From positions 1 to 54,487 of IMG/VR virus record IMGVR_UViG_3300030329_003281: DNA of 54,487 nt, one strand, 5' to 3'. This DNA comes from a virus. The notes under the pieces were generated by a model. It did not search any database and was not told the DNA's origin. It was given only the letters and a program-made list of their open reading frames with translations. Both the position numbers and the translations under genes were made by a program. Positions within the stretch are counted from its first letter, which is position 1; every line of letters begins with the position of its first letter. Below are positions 7,203 to 17,227 of the stretch, piece after piece.

Positions 7203-8255
7203 ATGATAGAAACAATATACGGACCAAACCCTATACAAGACTCAGGCAAAGGTGGACATTCGAACCAAGGCACACCTGAAGCTTCAAAGGGCACTTTACC
7301 TGATGGAACTCAAGGTCAGGAACTTGAACCTAGCACTAAAAGAGCCAGGTCACTAGAACATAGAAAAGAAAATGGAAACGGTATACCTGTAGCGACTAAA
7401 CCAAACTTATCATCTGTATCAGATGATCCAAAGGTTTCCGGCACACCAGAAGATCCTGAACAATTGCGAATGAGTGAGCCACATTATGCTGGTGTTGATC
7501 CTAATGATGAAACTTATGTGAGTGCTCAGTATCCTTATGTTCACGTTGAAAAAAGTGAGGCCGGGCACCTTAGAGTTGTGGATGATACTCTTGGTGGCGA
7601 ACGATTGCTCACTCAACACAAGACAGGAACACTTGATGAGTATTTACCAAACGGTGACAAAAGAGTAAGGATTATAGGCGATGGGTATGAAATCATTGCT
7701 GGACAAAAAAATATATTCATTGGGGCAGGAGGTAGAGCTAGTAGAGAGGATGCTCTGAACCTTACTGTTAACGGTAATGTTCGTCAACTAGTAAAAGGCG
7801 ATTATGTATTAGAAGTTGAAGGTGACTATTATGAAAAAGTTCATGGTAGTAGATACACAAAGATTGGTGCCAAAGGTGGCGGTGGTAACTATGAGATAGA
7901 AATACGAGGCAACTATTCTGCACAGATTAACGAAGACTATAAATTACACGTTACAGAAGACTATGACTTAGTGGTTGATAAAAATAGAACAAGTATCATA
8001 AACGGTAAGGATATACTTGGCGTCACAGAAGATATTTCACTTATATCAACCACAGGAAATATCTTGTTGTCGGCTATGAAGAATGTTGCTATCAATACAA
8101 ACGATAGTGCTGCAGGAACCATTTCATTGAAGGCAGCAAGTAATATTGATACTCGTTCTACTACAACGACAGATATAACCGCTGGAACCATACTTAATCT
8201 TCATTCTGGTGATCAAACGCCAACCTCGACCAATAGGATAAATTTAAACCCGTGA
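7203..8255 (+). CDS. gp5 C-terminal beta-helix-like tail spike protein
   Basis: The first ~100 residues are polar and probably disordered (Gly, Pro, Thr, Glu rich). From about residue 115 the chain resembles T4 gp5C/VgrG needles: PNGDKRVRIIGDGYEIIAG, then repeated short strands such as NGNVRQLVKGDYVLEVEGD and GNYSAQINEDYKLHVTEDYD, each about 8 residues per turn with V/Y/D alternation, and a Ser/Thr/Asn-rich end. This is the pattern of an intertwined trimeric beta-helix spike. With the OB/CHAP gene at 4583 it could rebuild the T4 gp5 spike from two chains. The PAAR tip protein that would cap it is at 44526. Confidence 0.7.
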   Translation: MIETIYGPNPIQDSGKGGHSNQGTPEASKGTLPDGTQGQELEPSTKRARSLEHRKENGNGIPVATKPNLSSVSDDPKVSGTPEDPEQLRMSEPHYAGVDPNDETYVSAQYPYVHVEKSEAGHLRVVDDTLGGERLLTQHKTGTLDEYLPNGDKRVRIIGDGYEIIAGQKNIFIGAGGRASREDALNLTVNGNVRQLVKGDYVLEVEGDYYEKVHGSRYTKIGAKGGGGNYEIEIRGNYSAQINEDYKLHVTEDYDLVVDKNRTSIINGKDILGVTEDISLISTTGNILLSAMKNVAINTNDSAAGTISLKAASNIDTRSTTTTDITAGTILNLHSGDQTPTSTNRINLNP

Positions 8256-8494
8256 TTCTTCTCTACAAAAAAAGTATAGTTACGGTTGATGTATTTTACT
8301 TCTTGCCAGACTATACAAATATTTTGCAGGAGTTTATTTGGCAAACAGAAGATGTTGTTCCACAATATCCAAGAGTGCATAAATTTCTAAACTATTGGAA
8401 AGACAACATCGATGCTGTCATATCAGAGGTCATAGTTGTAAATGCGGATAATCATGAATATAGGCCAGTAAAGGCGACATATACCATTGAATGA
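8252..8494 (+). CDS. Conserved T4-like marine phage protein (80 aa)
   Basis: GTG 8252 overlaps the upstream stop (GTGA). The sequence (MILLYKKSIVTVDVFYFLPDY, then FIWQTEDVVPQYPRVHKFL) matches a small protein I remember beside gp25 in marine T4-like phages; its role is not known to me. Position suggests a baseplate or chaperone role. It ends just before the late promoter of gp25. Confidence 0.7.
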   Translation: MILLYKKSIVTVDVFYFLPDYTNILQEFIWQTEDVVPQYPRVHKFLNYWKDNIDAVISEVIVVNADNHEYRPVKATYTIE

Positions 8495-8499
8495 TTCTT

Positions 8500-8507
8500 T
8501 ATAAATA
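8500..8507 (+). promoter_or_regulatory. T4-type late promoter (TATAAATA)
   Basis: Exact late-promoter core in the 35-base gap before gp25, 22 bases upstream of its GTG. The GGAG ribosome site lies at 8520-8523, so the message would have a short normal leader. Confidence 0.8.
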
Positions 8508-8529
8508 ATAAAAAATAACGGAGTGTTCA

Positions 8530-8997
8530 GTGGCCACAGTAGAAAGAACAGGTTCATTTAAAGAACTCACAGCACTTAGAGATGCAGAGAGACAAAGTAA
8601 CTCAACTCTAAATGTTAAGACATATAGAGACTTAGATCTGTTCTTTACACGCCGGTCAAGAGATAGCGATGTTAATGTTCTTACAAACATCACAGCAGTC
8701 AAGAGGTCAGTTCGAAATTTAGTTTTAACAAATTTCTATGAGAAGCCTTTTCATCCTGAGATTGGTTCTGGTGTCAGAGACTTGTTGTTTGAGATTGTCA
8801 GTCCATTGACTGCAATTGCGTTGGCACAATCTGTGGAAGATGTCATCAACAACTATGAGCCTAGAGCATTGTTGTTGGGTGTTGACGTTATCGATAACAT
8901 AGATGCCAATGCATATGATATAACAATAACCTTTGAAGTGATAAACATTCCAGGCGAAATAGTTCAATTAGATGTGCTATTGGAGGCATTGCGATAA
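8530..8997 (+). CDS. gp25: gp25-like baseplate wedge subunit
   Basis: The 155-aa product matches the gp25/lysozyme-like baseplate family: TFxxRS-type DLDLFFTRRSRDSDVNVL near residue 35, NITAVKRSVRNLVLTN, EKPFHPEIGSGVRDLLFE and a C-terminal YDITITFEVI strand. T4 gp25 (132 aa) is part of the wedge next to the hub and shares its fold with contractile injection systems. The start is GTG 8530 with GGAG upstream. The gene overlaps gp6 by one base, the same gp25-gp6 order as in other T4-like phages. Confidence 0.93.
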   Translation: MATVERTGSFKELTALRDAERQSNSTLNVKTYRDLDLFFTRRSRDSDVNVLTNITAVKRSVRNLVLTNFYEKPFHPEIGSGVRDLLFEIVSPLTAIALAQSVEDVINNYEPRALLLGVDVIDNIDANAYDITITFEVINIPGEIVQLDVLLEALR

Positions 8998-10907
8998 TGG
9001 CAAACAATCAAAAACTAGACATTTCTAAACTTGATTTTGATTCAATCAAGGATAATCTTAAAACCTTTTTAAAGAATCAGGATCAGTTTCTTGATTATGA
9101 TTTTGAAGGTTCCGGTATGAGTGCATTGTTAGATGTGCTCGCATATAATACTCATTATCTTAGTTTTCATGCCAATATGGTTGCTAACGAAATGTTTATC
9201 GATAGTGCAGCTCTACGTTCAAGCGTGGTGTCTCATGCCAAGACTTTAGGATATGAAGTCAGATCAGTTCGTTCTCCAAAGGCTAGAGTGAATGTATTTT
9301 TGAATGATCGTGCATTGTCTACTGCAACTATGAATGCTGGCCAGGTATTTACTACTAAGATTGATAATGTTAACTATCAATTTGTAACTGTATCTGATTT
9401 TACTGCTTCTCAATCTGGTGATGGTCTTTTGTTTGCAGATGTACCGATTTATGAGGGTACATATATCACAACTAGATATACTGTTGACAGCACTGACGTT
9501 AATCAAAAATTCTTTCTAACAAGTAATGTAGCAGACACTTCTACACTTACCGTTAAAGTACAAAATTCTTCAACCGATAGCACTACCGAAACATATACAA
9601 AAGCAACAGACATTACACAGTTGACAGGAACGAGTGCTGTTTATTATTGTCAAGAAACGGACGATGGTAGGTTTGAAGTGTACTTTGGTGATGGTGTTGT
9701 AAGTAAGGCTCTATCCGATGGCAACATAGTTATTCTTCAATACGTTGTTACTAACATTGGTGAAGCAAACGGTGCTTTTTCTTTTACTGCCTCTGGTGCA
9801 ATCAATACGGTTACTAATATTGATACGATCACTATTGAGGCTGCAAATGGTGGTGCATCAGCAGAGAGCATTCAATCCATAAAATTATCTGCTCCAATGG
9901 ACTATGCTACGCAGGGACGTTGTGTTACTGCAAATGATTATAAAGTTTATGTGAAAAAACTTTATGCTGGTGCTGAAAATGTTCAGGTGTTTGGTGGAGA
10001 AAATGGTTCTTTTGATCCTAGTCTTGGTGTTATAAGCACACCAGATTATGGTAAAGTGTTTATTTCCGTAAGTAATACTCAAGGAACAAATCTTAGTTTG
10101 CAAGAAAAGAATTCCTTGTTAAGTGCTTTGGAACCGTTTAAGGTTGCGTCGATTACACCTGTCATTGTGGATCCAGATTTTACATATGTTTTTCTTACAG
10201 TGAACTTTAAGTTTGATTCCAATCTGACAACTAAGACAAAAGATACTTTAGAGACTGAGGTTACATCTACGATTACATCATACAACACAACGGAGCTTTC
10301 AAAGTTTGATGCAGTGATAAGAAATTCTTTCCTATTAAGAACAATTGATAATACAGACAAATCTATAACAAGTAGTTCTGCTGTTCCAAGATTAGCAAAA
10401 TATTTTTCACCTACTCTGGATGTTGCTTCAGATTATAATTTATATTTTAATAATGCATTGTTTAATCCTCATAGTGGTCATAACGAAGCACTTGGTGGTA
10501 TTCTTGCCTCTTCAGGGTTTACTATCTTTGGTAGAAATGAAGAACACTTTTTCGATGATGATGGTAATGGTAATGTGAGAGCTTATTATATTGCTATAAA
10601 TGGGGATAGAGTTTATACAAATCCAAATATTGGTACAGTAAATTATACTACTGGATATATTAAAATTGATCAAATCAATATAACATCTATTTCTGATGTT
10701 GATGGCGATACTTCTACTCTTATCCGAATTGTTGTTGTGCCTAATTCACGAGATATTGTTGCACTTAGAAATCAAATTCTTGAACTTGATATGATTAATA
10801 CTACTGTAACTGGTGAGATTGATAGTATTGCTGTGGGTGATGATAGCGGCGGAGCATCTTATGTTGCTCCTTCTGCATCTGTAAGTCCAACAGGATCAGG
10901 TTATTAA
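8997..10907 (+). CDS. gp6: gp6-like baseplate wedge subunit (baseplate J family)
   Basis: The N-terminus (LDISKLDFDSIKDNLKTFLK, then DYDFEGSGMSALLDVLAYNTHY) is the signature of T4 gp6 in marine phages, followed by SAALRSSVVSHAKTLGYE. The 636-aa length is close to T4 gp6 (660). The middle contains YFGDGVVSKALSDGNIV, typical of the baseplate-J core, and the C-terminal third holds the dimerisation region. gp6 forms the inner ring of the baseplate. It follows gp25 with a stop/start overlap and is followed by the giant gene after two bases. Confidence 0.93.
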   Translation: MANNQKLDISKLDFDSIKDNLKTFLKNQDQFLDYDFEGSGMSALLDVLAYNTHYLSFHANMVANEMFIDSAALRSSVVSHAKTLGYEVRSVRSPKARVNVFLNDRALSTATMNAGQVFTTKIDNVNYQFVTVSDFTASQSGDGLLFADVPIYEGTYITTRYTVDSTDVNQKFFLTSNVADTSTLTVKVQNSSTDSTTETYTKATDITQLTGTSAVYYCQETDDGRFEVYFGDGVVSKALSDGNIVILQYVVTNIGEANGAFSFTASGAINTVTNIDTITIEAANGGASAESIQSIKLSAPMDYATQGRCVTANDYKVYVKKLYAGAENVQVFGGENGSFDPSLGVISTPDYGKVFISVSNTQGTNLSLQEKNSLLSALEPFKVASITPVIVDPDFTYVFLTVNFKFDSNLTTKTKDTLETEVTSTITSYNTTELSKFDAVIRNSFLLRTIDNTDKSITSSSAVPRLAKYFSPTLDVASDYNLYFNNALFNPHSGHNEALGGILASSGFTIFGRNEEHFFDDDGNGNVRAYYIAINGDRVYTNPNIGTVNYTTGYIKIDQINITSISDVDGDTSTLIRIVVVPNSRDIVALRNQILELDMINTTVTGEIDSIAVGDDSGGASYVAPSASVSPTGSGY

Positions 10908-10909
10908 AA

Positions 10910-13900
10910 ATGGGTGATTCAGAACTAACAACTAAGGTATCAAATCTTATTGATGGTCAGGTTCCTGATTACATTCAGGCTGACCATCCTATATTTGTTG
11001 ATTTTCTAAGACAGTATTATAAGTTTCTAGAATCTGCACAGATAACCATAACAGGAACAGTAGATCAGGTTCTGCTTGAAACCGCATCAACTAGTTTTCT
11101 TACATTAGATGGCACCGATAGATTTAGTTCAAATGATTCAAGTAAAATTGTTTTTGAGGACAGCACAGGTAAGTTTGAGGTTGGCGAAACAATCACTGGT
11201 GGGACAAGTAAAGCAACAGCTAAAATACTAGTAGACGATAACGAAACTCTTTACATTTCTGCTAATCAAAGATTTAAAGAAGGTGAAACAATCACAGGCG
11301 GCACTAGTGGTGCGACAAGCACTCTGGTTAAGTATCGTGCTAATCCTGTTCAGAACATTCAGCAACTTTTTGAGTATGCAGATCCAGACAACACAGTAGA
11401 TCATTTTCTTAATGCGTTCAAAGATTCCTTTATGGAATCCATACCAACATCTCTTGCAAGTGGTGTATCCAAACGAAACCTGATTAAACAGATTAGAGAT
11501 CTGTATGCAGCAAAGGGTACGTCAGAAGGTCATAAACTTTTCTTTAGAATTTTGTTAGGCCAAGAGGCTGAAATATATTACCCTGAAAAGGATATGGCAA
11601 GAGTGAGTGATGGTAATTGGGCAAAACCAATTATTATTCGTTGTACTTCTGATTCACCAAGCGCTGTTCCTGCTGATATGGTTGGTAAGAATATTACTGG
11701 TGCGTCTTCTGGAACAACGGCTCAGATTATTGACGAATATACTTTTCAACAAGGTTCTGATACTGTAGTTGAATTTACGCTTCGAGAAGATACTATCGAG
11801 GGCACTGGATTTACTGTATCAGAAACATTTACAGGTATATCTGAAACAGCAGATATAACAATGCAATTTACTGTGCAATCAATTGTTACTAGTATTGCGT
11901 TAACTGATGGTGGATTACTTTATGAAAAAGGTGATACATTTATATTAGATACGTCAGTTGGCAATGGCCAAGCAACTGCTCAAGTAAGTGAAATAAGTTC
12001 TGGTAATATTAGTGATGTTATTATTGATGACGCCGGCACTGGTTATAAAGTTGGTGATGCTGTTAAGTTTACAGATACAAGTGCTGATGTTGATTCTGTT
12101 TCTGCTCGTGCGTTTGTATCTGTTGTTGGTGGTAGGTTGGCCACTGAAGATAGTACAGATAGTACGGCAGAAAATATTCTTTTAGAAGATAGTACAAAAC
12201 AACAACTTGTTCATCCTAATATTTTATTGAATGGTACTGAACTAGCAACTGCTGCATCAGAACCATATGCTGTATTTGGTACTGATAAGAGGTTTAGTGA
12301 TACTAAATCATATTACTATCCTTTATATGCCGATAAAAGAAAGGCACAAGTAAGTGCAACTACAACAGGCGGAGCTATTGGTAATGTTCTTGTCGCTAAT
12401 GCTGGCTCTGGTTATTCTAATGGAACCTATTATGCAGCGGTGTCTGGTGATGGTGACAATCAAGGAACAGCCACTGGTGCAGTTTTAAGAATTGTTGTTA
12501 GAGAAAACAAAATTGCGGCCTTTGGCACTACACTCGCAACGGAAACTACGATTCATAGGTCAGGTAGTGGTTACACTTTTGGTAATGTAAGACTTACAAG
12601 TGGATTTACTTTTTCTGATCCAGAGTTAACCACTACTTCTGATATGGGTGGAAGTGATGGTTTGATATTGGTAATACCAAATGTAGCAGATGTAAAAGCT
12701 AATGCTTATGTTTTTGATGAATTTCCTAACGTAATTTTTTGGATGCCAAATGACAATCAGAATAATGCCAAGTCAACCTTTGATAGTGATATTTACGATT
12801 TGTTTGAGGCTCGTGGTTCAGTTCTTAATGAAGGGTTTCAATTACGACAAGAAGATGGAACAACTGGCACGGGATTAGGCGATAAATTATTATCTGAATC
12901 TTTAGATTTGATAACAGATACCTATGGCGATTCATCTGATTCAATTGTTTTAGAAACTGAAACCCTAAGTTCTTCTGATCAAGGCAAAATTATTAAAATT
13001 CATTTGGCCAATTCTGGTGGTGGATATACTTCACTTCCTACATTAAGTATTATTTCAGAAAATGGTGCAAATGCAAATCTTATTGCAAACACAAATACTA
13101 TTGGTAAAGTTACTGAAATTAAAATTACTGATAATGGATTTAAGTATTCAACTGCTCCAGATGTAGTAGCAAATACAAACTTTATTGTTAAAGATGTCAC
13201 TGGTACATTTGGAATAGGAAATACATTTACAACTCACAGTGGTGCGGTAGTTGCATATGATGCAGATACACAAAAACTTGAAATAGGCACTGCAACAGGT
13301 TTGGGTAATAAACCTGTTGCAACAGAAACAATTTCATTAGAACAATCTGGAACATACAATGATGGTATTCAATTAGAAGATTTTGATATTGTTGAACCAG
13401 GCAGGCCAGATCATGGTCCTGTTGCTACAATTTATAAAGTTGTTGATGAAGTCGGTTCTGGTTTCAATCTTAATAACTCTGCTGCATTAGGGACAAATAT
13501 TCTTTTAGAAAATGAAATAGGAAAAATTTTAACAGATGCTCATGATGCCGATATTTTCCAAATCAGTTTAGAAAATGATGGTGATAGACTTGAATTTAAT
13601 ATTAGATTAGAGGACAATGTTGCTGACCTTGGTGATGAGGGCCGTGGTCGTGAGAATATTTTATTAGAGTCTGGTGAAAGAGATAGAATTATTCTAGATG
13701 GTTTTAATGTCGGCGGAGACGGTTATAGCATTTCTGATGCAGAAGTTTATCTGGTCACCGAGCACATCAGTAACAATCTAATTTTTGATGGAACAGATTC
13801 CAGTGGTTCAGATGCTGGAGATAATTTCATAATTCGTGATTTTGAATTAGTTCGTGAAACTGATAATATTCTTTTAGATGGTACAGATGGTGCTCAGGCT

Positions 13901-16471
13901 GATCAAAATTCTGCTGTTCTTTTGGATGGTACAGATAGTCTTTCGGCCGATGCTGGAGATCAGTTGTTATTGCAGACTGATTCAAATGATCTTATATTCA
14001 TAAATCATGGACGGTCCATAAGACACGTCAATACTCCAAGCAGCAGACTACTTGGAGAAAATTTAGATACGTTTGTTACAGAAAAAACACCAGAGAAAAC
14101 TAATGTAACGTCTGGTGATGTTTTATATAATCAAATTATTTTTGATGGTGATCAATCTGATGGTATGGGTGATCTTCTTCTAGAAGATGGTAATAGATTA
14201 CTAAACGAAAATTCTGGTAATAATCTTCTCTTAGATGGCACAGATGATTCTTCTAGTGATGCTGGTTCCGAGTTATTGATGGAGGATGAAACTCTAGGTG
14301 ATAAACTTGTTTTAGATGGAACAAATACTTCCTCTCTCAATGCCGGCGGTGAAATTCTTACGGAGACTGATCCAAATTTTGTTAACACTGTTATAACAGA
14401 TTCCGGTGGTGCAACAGCAACAATTATTGCACAAGGCACACTAGATGCTGATACATCTATTGGAACTACTGTAACTAGAATTGGTTCATATCTTGATGAT
14501 GATAGTCATCTTAGTGAAGAAGTTATTCGTATTCAAGACTCGCATTATTATCAACAGTTTTCTTATGAGGTAAGGGTTAACGCAGCCGTATCTGAATATA
14601 TGAATGAATTGAAGGCTTCAGTTCATCCTGCTGGGTTTGCTCCATTTGGTAAGATTGCAATTGCAACAGAAATTTCAGCAGGCATTGATGTCACTGCATC
14701 TGGTGTTGTTGATGCTACAGTTGATGACACATTTACACCAGAGCTTGCCTCACTGTTCAGGTTGATATTTGGTCCAACCATAAAAGTTAATCACGGCATT
14801 CGTGAGAATGTTCTTTCAACAGACGGTGAGAGCAGTTTGTTTGATTCTCTTTTGACAGAGAATGGTGTCGCTATTGGCGATAAACTTTTAGAAGAAACAG
14901 ATGGCGATAATCTACAGTTTGAAAGTGGACTTGATATTGCGATAGAAAACTCTCCCAAATCTGGTGACGGTAGTGTTCTTTTGGAAACAGGCACTGGTGG
15001 TGGTTTGTTACTTATGGAAACAGCACTTGGTGAGAATGGCATTCTTGATAAGTCAGTTTCAAAGGTAACAAAACTTAGTGTTACGCCGCAACTTGTTAAA
15101 ACAAAAAGGTCTTATGGTGCGCCTTTATTTGCTAACACTCTGCCTGGGTCACTTTTCTTTGATAGACCTGGCGTTCAATTAGAAGCTGGTAATAGAGATA
15201 AAGCTCCTATTATTATGCAAGATAATTTGGTGTTGGATGGTTTTGATGAATACGGAACTGGTGTCGGAGATAGAATAGTCTACGAGGACTCTTTAGATAA
15301 CTCAACTTCCTCTGCTGTCAAAATTGATGAAACAGGTTCATTATCAATATCAGATATTGTTAGTCTTAACACTGTGGGTTATATTGAATCTGCTGGTGGA
15401 GATAGAAACTTTACTGAGGAGCCTGAGGGTAGTATTGTATTTGAACAAAGTGCAGCATCTGATGAATTAGTTCTAGAAGATTTCATCGTGTTTGAGTTGA
15501 ATGCAGATGAAGTAAGAAACGAGGTAATAATATCAGAGAACGGTCAAAACATATTACTAGAAACCACTGGTAGGTTTAGAGATACTGAAGTTGGCCGCAT
15601 AGCAGTTGAGTCTGGTTCTGAGGATAATGCTTTCCTTAAAAACGGTTCTGATGTCAACATTCTTAAACTGGAAACAGAGACAGATGCAAATGGTTATCTG
15701 ATAGGTGAGGATGATACCATCAGTGCTGTAGATCGTAGTATCAATGTTGTTATAGAAAGTGGTCTTCTTGAAAATGAAAAGATAATGACTGAGGGTAGTC
15801 TGATTGAATTTGAAGGTGACACTAATGTTGGAACCATTCCAGAAAGGAATTTTGGTAACAGAAACGTTGTGCCGTTCACAAGAGAAGCCAGAGTTCATAT
15901 AGAGTTAGCTGCGTCCAGATTAGCATTACAGGATGAACGTAATACTGAAGTTTTCATAGCGTTGGATGGTACAGATAGTTCATCAACAGATGCTGGTGAT
16001 AATATTATACTTAACGGTACATCTGCCGTTCTGGATATCGAGGAAAATATTCTTCTGGACGGCACTGACGCAGCACAAAGTGATGCAGGTTCAGCAGTAA
16101 TTTTGGACGCAAGTGCTTCTGGCACTGATGTTGGAGAAAATCTGTTATTGGATAGCACTGGTGGCCGGGATGCTGGTGATCGTATTCAACTTATGAGCAC
16201 AAATTATGTCTTGGTGCCAGGCAATGAAGGTGGGTTTGTTTTATTGAATGGCACAGATGGTTCATCAACAAATGCTGGTGATGAATTGTTGTTAGAATCT
16301 GGAACGCTTGAATTCTTAGAACAAAACAGTATAAATGTGTCAGTTGGTGCCACAGCAGAAGATGGCGGTCTTGCTTTACCAGAAAGTGAAATTTCAAAAG
16401 ATTTATTGGCGAATTTTGATTCTACTCTTGGAACATTTGATTCAACGACTATAACTTTTGATGCTGCATAA
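10910..16471 (+). CDS. Giant gp7-like baseplate wedge/structural protein (1853 aa)
   Basis: The N-terminal ~230 residues (VPDYIQADHPIFVDFLRQYY, then KRNLIKQIRDLYAAKGTSEG and RILLGQEAEIYYPEKDM) match a large protein that follows gp6 in marine T4-like phages, where T4 has gp7 (1032 aa). The rest is extremely repetitive: GETITGGTSGATS-type units (11170-11330), a GSGY domain also present in gp8 (about 12390-12690), and many copies of an LDGTDSSSDAGD-type repeat (13781-14380 and 15955-16310), with beta-prone LLLE strands between. A conserved-looking alpha/beta segment (YQQFSYEVRVNAAVSEYMNEL, about 14550) interrupts the repeats. A gp7 identity is inferred from position; being a virion protein is nearly certain. 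Confidence 0.75.
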   Translation: MGDSELTTKVSNLIDGQVPDYIQADHPIFVDFLRQYYKFLESAQITITGTVDQVLLETASTSFLTLDGTDRFSSNDSSKIVFEDSTGKFEVGETITGGTSKATAKILVDDNETLYISANQRFKEGETITGGTSGATSTLVKYRANPVQNIQQLFEYADPDNTVDHFLNAFKDSFMESIPTSLASGVSKRNLIKQIRDLYAAKGTSEGHKLFFRILLGQEAEIYYPEKDMARVSDGNWAKPIIIRCTSDSPSAVPADMVGKNITGASSGTTAQIIDEYTFQQGSDTVVEFTLREDTIEGTGFTVSETFTGISETADITMQFTVQSIVTSIALTDGGLLYEKGDTFILDTSVGNGQATAQVSEISSGNISDVIIDDAGTGYKVGDAVKFTDTSADVDSVSARAFVSVVGGRLATEDSTDSTAENILLEDSTKQQLVHPNILLNGTELATAASEPYAVFGTDKRFSDTKSYYYPLYADKRKAQVSATTTGGAIGNVLVANAGSGYSNGTYYAAVSGDGDNQGTATGAVLRIVVRENKIAAFGTTLATETTIHRSGSGYTFGNVRLTSGFTFSDPELTTTSDMGGSDGLILVIPNVADVKANAYVFDEFPNVIFWMPNDNQNNAKSTFDSDIYDLFEARGSVLNEGFQLRQEDGTTGTGLGDKLLSESLDLITDTYGDSSDSIVLETETLSSSDQGKIIKIHLANSGGGYTSLPTLSIISENGANANLIANTNTIGKVTEIKITDNGFKYSTAPDVVANTNFIVKDVTGTFGIGNTFTTHSGAVVAYDADTQKLEIGTATGLGNKPVATETISLEQSGTYNDGIQLEDFDIVEPGRPDHGPVATIYKVVDEVGSGFNLNNSAALGTNILLENEIGKILTDAHDADIFQISLENDGDRLEFNIRLEDNVADLGDEGRGRENILLESGERDRIILDGFNVGGDGYSISDAEVYLVTEHISNNLIFDGTDSSGSDAGDNFIIRDFELVRETDNILLDGTDGAQADQNSAVLLDGTDSLSADAGDQLLLQTDSNDLIFINHGRSIRHVNTPSSRLLGENLDTFVTEKTPEKTNVTSGDVLYNQIIFDGDQSDGMGDLLLEDGNRLLNENSGNNLLLDGTDDSSSDAGSELLMEDETLGDKLVLDGTNTSSLNAGGEILTETDPNFVNTVITDSGGATATIIAQGTLDADTSIGTTVTRIGSYLDDDSHLSEEVIRIQDSHYYQQFSYEVRVNAAVSEYMNELKASVHPAGFAPFGKIAIATEISAGIDVTASGVVDATVDDTFTPELASLFRLIFGPTIKVNHGIRENVLSTDGESSLFDSLLTENGVAIGDKLLEETDGDNLQFESGLDIAIENSPKSGDGSVLLETGTGGGLLLMETALGENGILDKSVSKVTKLSVTPQLVKTKRSYGAPLFANTLPGSLFFDRPGVQLEAGNRDKAPIIMQDNLVLDGFDEYGTGVGDRIVYEDSLDNSTSSAVKIDETGSLSISDIVSLNTVGYIESAGGDRNFTEEPEGSIVFEQSAASDELVLEDFIVFELNADEVRNEVIISENGQNILLETTGRFRDTEVGRIAVESGSEDNAFLKNGSDVNILKLETETDANGYLIGEDDTISAVDRSINVVIESGLLENEKIMTEGSLIEFEGDTNVGTIPERNFGNRNVVPFTREARVHIELAASRLALQDERNTEVFIALDGTDSSSTDAGDNIILNGTSAVLDIEENILLDGTDAAQSDAGSAVILDASASGTDVGENLLLDSTGGRDAGDRIQLMSTNYVLVPGNEGGFVLLNGTDGSSTNAGDELLLESGTLEFLEQNSINVSVGATAEDGGLALPESEISKDLLANFDSTLGTFDSTTITFDAA
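13781..14380 (+). repeat. LDGTD-type peptide repeat cluster A in the gp7-like gene
   Basis: At least six degenerate units of roughly 16-30 codons, starting near 13783, 13871, 13921, 14143, 14228 and 14311, encode (I/L/V)(L/F)DGT(D/N)-x5-DAG(D/S/G) followed by a beta-prone LLLE stretch. DNA copies are similar (TTAGATGGTACAGAT type). The same unit is found in other virion genes (see findings). Confidence 0.8.
15955..16310 (+). repeat. LDGTD-type peptide repeat cluster B in the gp7-like gene
   Basis: Four or five further units near the C-terminus: ALDGTDSSSTDAGDNIIL at about 15961, LLDGTDAAQSDAGS at about 16054, LLDSTGGRDAGD at about 16144 and LLNGTDGSSTNAGDELLL at about 16240. The spacing is 60-95 bases. 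Confidence 0.8.
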
Positions 16472-16478
16472 TAATCAT

Positions 16479-16486
16479 TATAAATA
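16479..16486 (+). promoter_or_regulatory. T4-type late promoter (TATAAATA)
   Basis: Exact late-promoter core in the 36-base gap after the giant gene, 21 bases before ATG 16508, with GAGGGG (16496-16501) as ribosome site between them. Confidence 0.8.
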
Positions 16487-16507
16487 ATAAAAGATGAGGG
16501 GCAATAA

Positions 16508-17206
16508 ATGGCATATCAATCAATAGGATTAGGTGCAACTGCTAATGATGGTAGTGGTGATACGCTGAGAGATGGCGCAACTAAAGTTAATGCTAACTTT
16601 GTAGAGTTGTATACTGCTCTTGGTGATGGTAGTTCTATAAGTAGTGGTATCAGTGCATCAGATACTGTTATATCACTGTCTGCTCCTAATATTAGTGGTG
16701 TTGTTGCGGGAACACAAACCTCTGCCACAATTACTACACTTACATCCACGACTGTAAACGCAGGAACATTATCACTTGCGGCTGGTTCTATAACAGATAG
16801 TTCTGGTTCTATTAGTTTTGGTAACGAAAATATTTCTACTACAGGCACGGCAACTCTTGCCACTGTAGATATTAATGCGGGTGCTATTGACGGAACAACC
16901 ATTGGTGCTAACTCAGCGGCAGCAGGTACTTTTGCTGCAATCACAGGTTCGTCTTTGGCCATTACTGAGGATGGAACGATTGTTTTTGAGGGTGCCACTG
17001 ATGATGGTAACGAAACCACATTAACAGTCACAGACCCAACAGCAGATAGAACAATTACACTTCCCAATGAAACAGGAACTGTCATAACCACAGGTTCTTC
17101 TGATGCAGTAACAGGAAATATGTTGAAGAGTTCTTCCACATTGCTCATAGTAAATTCATCTGGTACAACGTTAAAAACAGTTATTGGTGCTGGTAGTGCA
17201 TCATAA
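16508..17206 (+). CDS. Fibre-like virion structural protein (232 aa)
   Basis: The N-terminus (GLGATANDGSGDTLRDGATK, VNANFVELYTALGDG) is a short domain common at the start of tail-fibre or baseplate-attached proteins of marine T4-like phages. The remainder is low-complexity beta (Ser, Thr, Ala, Gly) with TITTLTSTTVNAGTL-type units and a PTADRTITLPNETGTV segment typical of trimeric fibre shafts. It lies between the gp7-like gene and gp8, so it is probably a fibre or whisker attached to the baseplate. No adhesin tip or chaperone was recognised. Confidence 0.75.
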   Translation: MAYQSIGLGATANDGSGDTLRDGATKVNANFVELYTALGDGSSISSGISASDTVISLSAPNISGVVAGTQTSATITTLTSTTVNAGTLSLAAGSITDSSGSISFGNENISTTGTATLATVDINAGAIDGTTIGANSAAAGTFAAITGSSLAITEDGTIVFEGATDDGNETTLTVTDPTADRTITLPNETGTVITTGSSDAVTGNMLKSSSTLLIVNSSGTTLKTVIGAGSAS

Positions 17207-17209
17207 ATA
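17202..17209 (+). promoter_or_regulatory. Possible late promoter (CATAAATA)
   Basis: One mismatch to TATAAATA, overlapping the stop codon of the preceding gene, 18 bases before ATG 17228. The spacing is like that of the exact copies, so a weaker late promoter for gp8 is plausible. Confidence 0.45.
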
Positions 17210-17227
17210 TAAACTAGGAAAATAGAA

